Source: JAGLSB01 sp023135955 (GTDB lineage: Bacteria > Bacteroidota > Bacteroidia > Bacteroidales > GCA-2748055). Taken from it: 7,017 bases of DNA. The stretch spans positions 1 to 7,017 of the forward strand of contig DAOVIO010000194.1 in the NCBI GenBank assembly GCA_030673645.1, written 5' to 3'. A program made the position numbers and the translations under genes. Below the pieces are notes generated by a model. It was not told the origin of the DNA, ran no database searches, and saw only the letters and a program-made list of their open reading frames with translations. Shown piece by piece: positions 1 to 5,039 of the stretch (position 1 is its first letter; every line of letters begins with the position of its first letter).

Positions 1-203
1 AGACTTCAACCAATAATATTTTCAAAATAATTAATACTTATGATGAGAATTGTTAAACCAGAGAATTGATACTGAACTTCACTAATTGGTTTCTATTATT
101 GATAACATTTTTACTGGTTATTGTGACAAGGAGTGGAAATATCCCGGTGAATCCTAAATTTATTGAATATGTTTTAATAGCGAATTGAGAATACTATTAA
201 TAT

Positions 204-254
204 AGCACCTGACTCATAATCTGGGGATCCCTGGTTCGAGCCCAGGTGGGTCCA
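204..254 (+). pseudogene. 3' remnant of a tRNA gene (CAT anticodon; Met or Ile2), probable integration site
   Basis: The segment folds as the 3' part of a tRNA. There is the end of a D arm (AGC, 204-206), an anticodon arm (stem 208-212/220-224 around loop CTCATAA, anticodon CAT at 215-217), a five-base variable loop, and a perfect T arm (CCTGG 230-234, loop TTCGAGC, CCAGG 242-246). The 3' acceptor strand TGGGTCC (247-253) and discriminator A254 follow; CCA is not encoded. The expected 5' acceptor strand GGACCCA and most of the D arm are absent upstream, so no functional tRNA can form. The anticodon stem also has one T-T mismatch (210/222). A tRNA 3' half without its 5' half is the usual product of integrase crossover inside a tRNA gene. 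Met and Ile2 cannot be told apart because identity also depends on the missing half. Confidence 0.85.
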
Positions 255-262
255 CAGTTGAT

Positions 263-303
263 AACCAACCACTTGGAGTAACATCCGGTTGGTTGGTTTT
301 TTT
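263..303 (+). terminator. Rho-independent terminator after the tRNA remnant
   Basis: AACCAACC (263-270) pairs with GGTTGGTT (291-298, or the overlapping repeat at 287-294), and an uninterrupted T run ends at 303. It starts nine bases after the tRNA discriminator base, where a native tRNA terminator would be. Its survival suggests that the DNA to the right of the remnant was the original downstream flank of the tRNA gene, unless an element carried this terminator in its own attachment site. Confidence 0.8.
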
Positions 304-428
304 ATTGGGATAAACATTTGAATAAACAATTTGTGAGTTAGCTGCATTGGATTTGATTTGGAACTCTAATTGAGATAAACTCCTGAATAACAGAATTGTA
401 AATATAAATATATCACATTCTATAATTC

Positions 429-441
429 CATGACATAATAT
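429..441. repeat. 13-bp direct repeat, left copy bracketing the defence operon
   Basis: CATGACATAATAT occurs here and again at 4499-4511 in the same orientation. ATTC lies just upstream in both copies, with one extra C here. The two copies lie about 47 bp beyond the operon's last stop codon and about 65 bp before its first start codon, so they enclose all six genes. In A+T-rich DNA a 13-mer match within 7 kb can arise by chance, so the link to mobility is only suggestive. Confidence 0.4.
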
Positions 442-487
442 GGTAAAAAAATCACAGAGAAAATTATGGCTGCCTTTAATGATACTT

Positions 488-1867
488 TTATTCAAAGTCT
501 TTAATCTCTGCAAATTCAAGTTGCTTATTTATAAGTTTTGCTCCAATGCGTTCCTTCAGATTATTTAAAAGATTAGAGGGATAAGGATCCAAAATATATA
601 CCAGTTTATCTTTGTAGTCAAAATGGTCAGAAATTATTTGGTTTATTTCTGAGTCTTTACCACCATAACCAATAATTATCAACTTCTCAGCCTCGTTTAG
701 GTTGCTTTTGAAATGTTGAAATAGAGTTTTAAAGAGTAGTGGTTCTGCGTATCTTTCTATTTTTGAAGTCGTACCTGTTAAAAAATCTGCATGGTAGTTT
801 ATCCAGCAACGATCATACTTTATTTCTCCACTCTTTGTTTTGATTTCTTTGTATAATTCAGAAAAACCTATTCCGAATCTTGTTTTCACATATTTTTCTG
901 GTGTAAGAATGGCTCCATTAGGTTCATAATGAATACCGTAGTCTTTACTTCCGTGCAGTTTATAAAGCCTAAATTTCTTATTATAATTCCCAGTATATCG
1001 TTCTAATCTACTCCGATATGTTCTACCGTTTGAAATTAGTTCACCATAATATGGTGAACCATTTTCTTCAAACCCATCACATAATTCACCCTGTATCCAA
1101 TCGGAATAGTTTAGCCGTTCAAAAAACAAATCATGATTAAGTGTGTGAACATTTATTATATGCTCTGAAGACCAAGATTTTAAACAGTTTAAAGTTCCTG
1201 TATATCCTGGCCAAATTGGACCTCCCATATGTCCTTCATCGTCATACCATGACTTGCCTTCACCATCCTTCAAGTAATAGCTTACTAGTTGACTATAAAT
1301 GTTCTTTAATGAAAAAAGCATTTGATCTACATTCTTTTCTGTACCATAATTACCGGATTTAAGTAATTTTTCAACTTCAGGTTCTTCTTTTGCCTGAAGG
1401 TTGAAGAAATCATAAAACTCTTCATAGTCAAAATATCCCCTTGTTGAATTAAAATATTGCATTAGATCTCGACAGAAATCGAATTCAAAATCATAGCTAG
1501 TTTTATATCCGATATTAGGTTTATTTCCATCCTTGGATGTGATTAACGAACCATCAGAATGGAAACTAAATTTTGAGCCGTCACATTCTATCAAAAGCTG
1601 ATTAAGCTTATTGCCAACTGGATATCCAATTGGAGCAGAAAATCCTGCTCCAATTAATAAGGAAATTGATTTTTGTTTTACCTGTGAATTTTCCTTAGGA
1701 ATAATTCTTTTTGGCTTCAGTTTCTTTTTTTTGATAATGGGATTTTGACTAGGGAGATTTTTAAAGCGTGCTTTACAATATGAGCATTTTGATTGACGTT
1801 TAAGGTTTCTTCTGTGGCGTTTCTGCTCATTTCTTATTCTCTTTGCCCGTTTATATTTTAGTTTCAT
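488..1867 (-). CDS. SIR2-like NAD+-hydrolase protein with basic CxxC N-terminal tail (putative defence effector)
   Basis: This 459-aa protein carries a SIR2-like domain (SIR2_2 type) from about residue 68. Visible motifs are GAGFS at 73-77 (NAD-binding loop), TLNHD at 242-246 (with the conserved Asn and Asp), LHGS at 304-307 with likely catalytic His305, and GYGGKD at 400-405 near the C-terminus. In defence systems such proteins usually degrade NAD+ rather than deacetylate. Residues 1-66 are extremely rich in Lys/Arg and contain CSYC at 28-31, a single CxxC pair that could be half of a metal site; nucleic-acid binding is possible but unproven. I see no SLOG domain, unlike ThsA of type I Thoeris, although the length is close to ThsA. 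The ATG at 1867 is supported because the next in-frame Met is residue 136, inside the SIR2 fold. It is the last gene of the operon, 97 bp after the TIR gene, so a separate promoter cannot be excluded. Cytoplasmic; no membrane segment seen. Confidence 0.85.
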   Translation of the reverse strand: MKLKYKRAKRIRNEQKRHRRNLKRQSKCSYCKARFKNLPSQNPIIKKKKLKPKRIIPKENSQVKQKSISLLIGAGFSAPIGYPVGNKLNQLLIECDGSKFSFHSDGSLITSKDGNKPNIGYKTSYDFEFDFCRDLMQYFNSTRGYFDYEEFYDFFNLQAKEEPEVEKLLKSGNYGTEKNVDQMLFSLKNIYSQLVSYYLKDGEGKSWYDDEGHMGGPIWPGYTGTLNCLKSWSSEHIINVHTLNHDLFFERLNYSDWIQGELCDGFEENGSPYYGELISNGRTYRSRLERYTGNYNKKFRLYKLHGSKDYGIHYEPNGAILTPEKYVKTRFGIGFSELYKEIKTKSGEIKYDRCWINYHADFLTGTTSKIERYAEPLLFKTLFQHFKSNLNEAEKLIIIGYGGKDSEINQIISDHFDYKDKLVYILDPYPSNLLNNLKERIGAKLINKQLEFAEIKDFE

Positions 1868-1964
1868 CTTTTAAGAGGTTGGAGAATGTAATTATAAAAT
1901 TGAATTATTTGAATTGCGAAAAAAGAATATTTCATCTCAAACTGCTGTACTAATTGTTAAGTTA

Positions 1965-2861
1965 TTATCTCCTCATTATTCGTAAAGAAAAATCAAATTC
2001 TTGGACTGGGATATTGAACGCGAATCCTTCTTCAGCTCTTCCCCAGTCACCGAAAGGTGCGAATTCAACAATAGCCAGGTCAGAAGCATTATCAAGATCA
2101 GCTTCGGGTGAATAGGCTGATACAGAAACTGCGTCGGGCTTATAATCATTAAATTCACGAATACAGCAGTACTTCAAATTGTAAATTAACTCTTCTTGTC
2201 CAATATCAGCTGACAAGCGAACTTTAAGATCACGACGACGTACTTTCGAATAGTTCAACCATTTTGACCTTACTATCAAGTAACTCAGTGTCCAATTCCC
2301 TTTTGGAAACTCGGCATCTTCTAATGGAGAGCGTTCTCTGTTATCTGCAATCAGTTGATAGGCTTTTGCCAATGATCCCCGACTTTTATTCTGGATTTCA
2401 TCCAAAATCTCTTCATAAATGGACGGACGGTGAATCCCAGTAGAACGTTCATATAATAAGAGTCGCTCTATACATGTTTTGACAACTTCTGTGGTTTCTT
2501 GTGGTGACCAAGTTAAATAAATGATATTTGAAGGTAATCCAAGAATTAGTGTATCATCAAGTCGAATTGGGATGTATCGATTTGAACGATTTCGTTTCCG
2601 AATTATATCCCACTCGAAACGGGTCCATTCTTTTTCGCGATAGTGCTTTGATATAAAAGCTACAACCTGCTTTGATTCAGAAAATAATCTCTCGAAAAAT
2701 TCCTCTCCATCCTCTGAAACTAAACGCCGTCTTTGCTCATCAGCAAGAAAGACTGAGAACGAAAATTCTCTTAGGGCTGTAGCTAAAATTTTTGCTTCTT
2801 CTAAATCTTCACCTGCATAAGAAATGGCGAAGTCGACAATTTTTTCAGTAGAGTAACTCAA
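1965..2861 (-). CDS. TIR-domain protein with unrecognised C-terminal domain (putative NAD+-processing sensor or effector)
   Basis: This 298-aa protein has a TIR domain at about residues 8-135. Strand A reads VDFAISYAG, and EWTRFEWD (78-85) contains the WxxxE motif (Trp79, Glu83), Glu83 being the probable catalytic residue. IPIRLDD (97-103) matches a late TIR beta strand. Bacterial TIR domains cleave NAD+ or make cyclic-ADP-ribose-type signals; the ThsB subunit of Thoeris is the closest analogy. Residues ~145-298 form a second globular region with a basic patch (KVRRRDLKVR, 206-215) and an acidic, aromatic stretch near 265-280; I do not recognise its family. The start is unusual: an in-frame TAA lies only four codons upstream, there is no ATG near the N-terminus (the only later Met is residue 296), and TTG at 2859-2861 is the only common start codon. 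ATT or ATC just upstream are less likely. It lies between the 94-aa gene and the SIR2 gene. Confidence 0.85.
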   Translation of the reverse strand: MSYSTEKIVDFAISYAGEDLEEAKILATALREFSFSVFLADEQRRRLVSEDGEEFFERLFSESKQVVAFISKHYREKEWTRFEWDIIRKRNRSNRYIPIRLDDTLILGLPSNIIYLTWSPQETTEVVKTCIERLLLYERSTGIHRPSIYEEILDEIQNKSRGSLAKAYQLIADNRERSPLEDAEFPKGNWTLSYLIVRSKWLNYSKVRRRDLKVRLSADIGQEELIYNLKYCCIREFNDYKPDAVSVSAYSPEADLDNASDLAIVEFAPFGDWGRAEEGFAFNIPVQEFDFSLRIMRR

Positions 2862-2924
2862 AATTAAGATTTATAGAATTATTTAAATATAACATTGGAA
2901 CTAATACCCCATTTTAGTGGCTTT

Positions 2925-3209
2925 TTAAATTTTTACCCACAGTGCGCACCTCGATGCCTTGCCGCGGATATTATAACTATAAGATTCTGCATCTGACACC
3001 CTCCTCACAAGAATACCATCAAATGAAGCGATGACCTTCGCTAATTCACTATGAACATACTCAGTAACCTTCCCCTTGGCTTGATTTTTTGCTACAAATG
3101 TTAGATAATCATCACTAGAATCCCGAATAACAGTATCGATTATAAAATGGCTATCGAAATACAATCCTCGGTCAATTTTATTAAGGATATATTCTACAAC
3201 TATATTCAT
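2925..3209 (-). CDS. Small protein of unknown function (94 aa) in the TIR/SIR2 operon
   Basis: I do not recognise the family. The 94-aa product is soluble, without signal peptide or membrane segment. The N-terminal third (EYILNKIDRGLYFDSHFII) looks like helix-turn-helix-strand and could belong to a small winged-helix-like fold, but this is only an impression. The middle (VTEYVHSELAKVIASF) is a likely amphipathic helix, and the C-terminus contains SYSYNIRGKASRCALWVKI. The ATG at 3209 follows an A+T-rich leader without a Shine-Dalgarno motif. The gene starts 30 bp after the preceding stop and ends 63 bp before the TIR gene, so co-transcription is likely. Its position suggests an accessory, regulatory or ligand-sensing role in the defence operon; this is inference from context. 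Confidence 0.7.
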   Translation of the reverse strand: MNIVVEYILNKIDRGLYFDSHFIIDTVIRDSSDDYLTFVAKNQAKGKVTEYVHSELAKVIASFDGILVRRVSDAESYSYNIRGKASRCALWVKI

Positions 3210-3239
3210 GATAAAATATGTTTAAATTATATTTTTCTT

Positions 3240-3512
3240 TTACCTTAAAATGAACGATTTAGGTTGGGCACATATAAACGTAATGTGCCATTTTCCTGCA
3301 ATAGCATCTGCACGGAAATGAATTGATTCTTGCTCTGTCAAATTAGAACCGTCAAAATGGAATTCTCCCAAGAAACGCGTTGGTTCACCTTCCATGAAAA
3401 TTATCAACTTCAGATTATCATCCTTCTTGACATTTTTAGTATCTACTTTATAGACAGATTTAGGCTTCCTTGTCGATGGACGAAGAGTTCTTGTGCGCTG
3501 AATGATTGCCAT
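3240..3512 (-). CDS. Small protein of unknown function (90 aa) in the TIR/SIR2 operon
   Basis: The family is not recognised. The first ~25 residues are basic and disordered-looking (QRTRTLRPSTRKPK). The rest alternates short hydrophobic and charged stretches typical of a small beta-rich fold (LKLIIFMEG, FLGEFHFDG, WHITFICAQ). There is no signal peptide, membrane segment or clear cysteine motif. The ATG at 3512 is the first in-frame Met. The ORF is tightly spaced (30 bp) to the downstream 94-aa gene, which supports translation as part of one transcript. It could be a partner or inhibitor of the neighbouring TIR proteins, but no sequence evidence shows this. Confidence 0.65.
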   Translation of the reverse strand: MAIIQRTRTLRPSTRKPKSVYKVDTKNVKKDDNLKLIIFMEGEPTRFLGEFHFDGSNLTEQESIHFRADAIAGKWHITFICAQPKSFILR

Positions 3513-3622
3513 AACACTTTTGATTTTCTAGTTAAAGGTGGAAGCGACGCTCGCATCAGTCCTATTTATGATCCTAATCAATCCAAACATTCGCTTTAGC
3601 AATTTGTTCTAAAGTAATTTTA

Positions 3623-3838
3623 TTAATCTGTACCAGCCAAAAGCTCAACTATAGCCCCCACCAATTCCCCGACAGAAGCAATTGGGATTTCAGGGCCTTG
3701 GCGTAAGTGACCGTTACTTTCCCTAATCTGAAGCCGAACAGAAGGTGTGTTGTCCCATCCTTGGTCGACATAAGTTACCCGAACATTTCCATTTGGAATA
3801 CTTTTTTCAATGTACCGATTATCAGCTGAATCTTTCAT
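3623..3838 (-). CDS. Small protein of unknown function (71 aa) in the TIR/SIR2 operon
   Basis: The 71-aa product has strand-like stretches (NGNVRVTYVDQGW, PSVRLQIRESNG), a turn motif HLRQGPEIPI, and a final helix (SVGELVGAIVELLA, residues 55-68). Strands, a Gly-Pro turn and a terminal helix faintly recall the small PC4-like single-stranded nucleic-acid-binding fold, but similarity seen by eye is too weak for an assignment. The ATG at 3838 sits 68 bp after the stop of the membrane TIR gene. The 110-bp gap before the next gene is the largest inside the operon and contains no further gene I can defend. The function is unknown; the operon position suggests a defence-associated accessory protein. 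Confidence 0.65.
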   Translation of the reverse strand: MKDSADNRYIEKSIPNGNVRVTYVDQGWDNTPSVRLQIRESNGHLRQGPEIPIASVGELVGAIVELLAGTD

Positions 3839-3906
3839 CTTTTATTTTTTTTGTTGGAACAGTGGAACAAAGTCACCGCGTCATTGGTCGGCTTTAGAAT
3901 AGATAG

Positions 3907-4434
3907 TCAATCATTTTTTGTGAATAACCAACCTAAAAGCATCCCGAGCCCAAACACAAATAACATATTACCAGCCGTAAACTCCGAATTGCTGTTACTT
4001 TCGTTTGTTTCCACTTGTACGAGTGATGAATCAGGATTTTTCATGGAATACCGCTTCATAATAATATCCCTAACTTCATTAATTGCATTTGTGGGCTCAT
4101 TTGGCGCATCAATGTACTTTATGTTCTGTAACTGAACAGGCAGAGATACTTCTTTATCATAAACTATGGGTAAAATGAATTTTTCCAAGTTGAAGGCATA
4201 TGATACTTCCGCATTGACCCATCTTGAGTCATTTGCTGACTTTGTCCAAACAAGTAAGAAGATATCGCATTTTTCTATAGCTTCTTTTATGCTTCCTGTT
4301 AAATCTTCTCCTGGCAGTACTGAGTTTTCTGCTACAAAAACATCAATTGGATTATCTTCAAGGGATGCTTTAAGCCTCATAACTTGGTCCATTGAAGTCG
4401 ATGAGTAACTAATAAAGATCTTAAACTGTTTCAT
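3907..4434 (-). CDS. Tail-anchored TIR-domain protein (putative membrane-linked NAD+-processing defence protein)
   Basis: This 175-aa protein has a compact TIR domain at residues ~3-125. Box 1 is FKIFISYSS (4-12); VFVAENSVLPGEDL (32-45) contains the loop before helix B; SRWVNAEVSYAF (70-81) holds the WxxxE motif (Trp72, Glu76), with Glu76 the probable catalytic residue. A Ser/Asn/Glu-rich linker (~135-153) leads to one hydrophobic segment at ~155-171 (NMLFVFGLGMLLGWLF) ending in the short polar tail TKND. That layout implies a cytoplasmic TIR domain tethered to the inner membrane by its C-terminus. TIR domains of this type cleave NAD+ or make ADP-ribose-derived signals. It is the promoter-proximal gene of the six-gene operon. 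A division of labour with the second, soluble TIR protein is likely but not demonstrated. Confidence 0.87.
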   Translation of the reverse strand: MKQFKIFISYSSTSMDQVMRLKASLEDNPIDVFVAENSVLPGEDLTGSIKEAIEKCDIFLLVWTKSANDSRWVNAEVSYAFNLEKFILPIVYDKEVSLPVQLQNIKYIDAPNEPTNAINEVRDIIMKRYSMKNPDSSLVQVETNESNSNSEFTAGNMLFVFGLGMLLGWLFTKND

Positions 4435-4471
4435 TTACTAATAATTCAAATGAAAATGGCTATGTGATATT

Positions 4472-4479
4472 CAAAGATA
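4472..4479 (-). promoter_or_regulatory. Candidate Bacteroidota-type -7 promoter box for the defence operon
   Basis: On the minus strand this site reads TATCTTTG, a perfect match to the Bacteroidota -7 consensus TAnnTTTG, 37 bp ahead of the first start codon at 4434. The expected upstream TTTG-like -33 box is only represented by a T run, so the assignment rests on the -7 box and its position. Confidence 0.45.
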
Positions 4480-4498
4480 AGTATAAAAAAGTAGGATT

Positions 4499-4511
4499 CA
4501 TGACATAATAT
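4499..4511. repeat. 13-bp direct repeat, right copy bracketing the defence operon
   Basis: Identical to CATGACATAATAT at 429-441 and in the same orientation, upstream of the candidate promoter. Together the pair delimits a 4.07-kb unit that contains exactly the six minus-strand defence genes. A recombination footprint is possible; a chance match is not excluded. Confidence 0.4.
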
Positions 4512-4720
4512 TCCTGACAATCAATATTTTTCTGAGACATTATCTATAAACATAAATGAATAATAAGATTTGAACCAAAATAATCCCCGGTCACCCCAAA
4601 TTGTTATTATTACCCAGTAAATAAGTTGTTTAATTCAATTCTAGCATTCTGGAAATAGGATTCTTTAAGTCGATCGATGAATGGTTAAAAAGTAATCCAA
4701 ATGAGGATACAATTGCTAGG

Positions 4721-4850
4721 GTGGAAAAAACGGTGGCATTGACCACTTTAAGCCGATTCTAATTGACTAACTAAAGACCTTGGTATTCTGGATCTTACAT
4801 TATATGCCATATTCCGGCTAAAGGGTGGTCAGTGGCACCGTTTTTTCCAC
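4721..4850 (+). mobile_element. MITE-like 130-bp element, copy A
   Basis: The ends are 26-bp terminal inverted repeats: the left end begins GTGGAAAAAACGGTG at 4721, and the right end (4825-4850) is its reverse complement, matching at 24 of 26 positions. A second copy lies inverted at 6700-6828, so this is a repeated unit rather than a single hairpin. The interior is too short for a transposase; a non-autonomous transposon derivative mobilised in trans is the best reading. The ends recall insertion sequence termini, possibly IS21-like, but I cannot confirm the family. No clear target-site duplication flanks it. Confidence 0.7.
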
Positions 4851-5039
4851 ACTATGTTATAATTAATTTTTAATTCAGTTATTCAAGTATATTTATTTTT
4901 ATGATCTTTCCTTCTCGTTATTAAATATTTATATGAGCCTGTAAAATTTTTTGTGTAAACGGGTAACCGCTTATTAATTATTTCCGATATCGATCATCAA
5001 GTTTTATAATTTTTTCGAATTAATGGGCTAAACCTATGT
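4851..5039. other. A+T-rich intergenic DNA downstream of the lipoprotein gene
   Basis: No ORF, RNA gene or convincing rho-independent terminator is visible. The only structure is a short imperfect dyad around CGGGTAACCG (about 4958-4967), whose three-base-pair core is too weak and lacks a T run. Confidence 0.4.

Larger units (their letters stand above)
4435..4720. other. Intergenic region upstream of the defence operon, with a possible gene remnant
   Basis: No intact gene is seen. The left part holds the candidate operon promoter and the right 13-bp repeat. On the plus strand, a frame open from 4634 to a TAA at 4760-4762 encodes SILEIGFFKSIDEWLKSNPN followed by EDTIAR and then runs into the inverted-repeat element at 4721. 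The peptide looks protein-like but has no good start codon, so it may be a fragment of a decayed gene cut by the element, or chance. Confidence 0.35.

Noticed and set aside
1..203. Search for the missing 5' half of the tRNA, an integrase or another gene
   Set aside because: No acceptor-strand partner, D arm or credible ORF was found; only short frames with early stops occur.
214..519. Minus-strand ORF of 101 aa ending in a PPGLEPGIPRL-like peptide
   Set aside because: It overlaps the tRNA remnant in antisense; that peptide is the well-known spurious translation of a tRNA T arm, and the ORF also overlaps the end of the SIR2 gene.
1976..2158. Minus-strand 60-aa ORF
   Set aside because: It is an out-of-frame shadow inside the TIR gene, with no independent signal.
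3513..3622. Possible integron attC site between small genes
   Set aside because: No paired RYYYAAC/GTTRRRY core sites were found; the GCGA-TCGC dyad here is only four base pairs.
3574..3648. Minus-strand 24-aa TTG-initiated frame overlapping the end of the 71-aa gene (ends ITLEQIAKANVWID)
   Set aside because: It could be a frameshifted tail or a tiny gene, but no slippery site, good start or homology is visible; the length is too short to support a call.
3851..4408. Plus-strand ORFs of 94 and 80 aa opposite the membrane TIR gene
   Set aside because: They are antisense to a clear TIR domain with conserved motifs.
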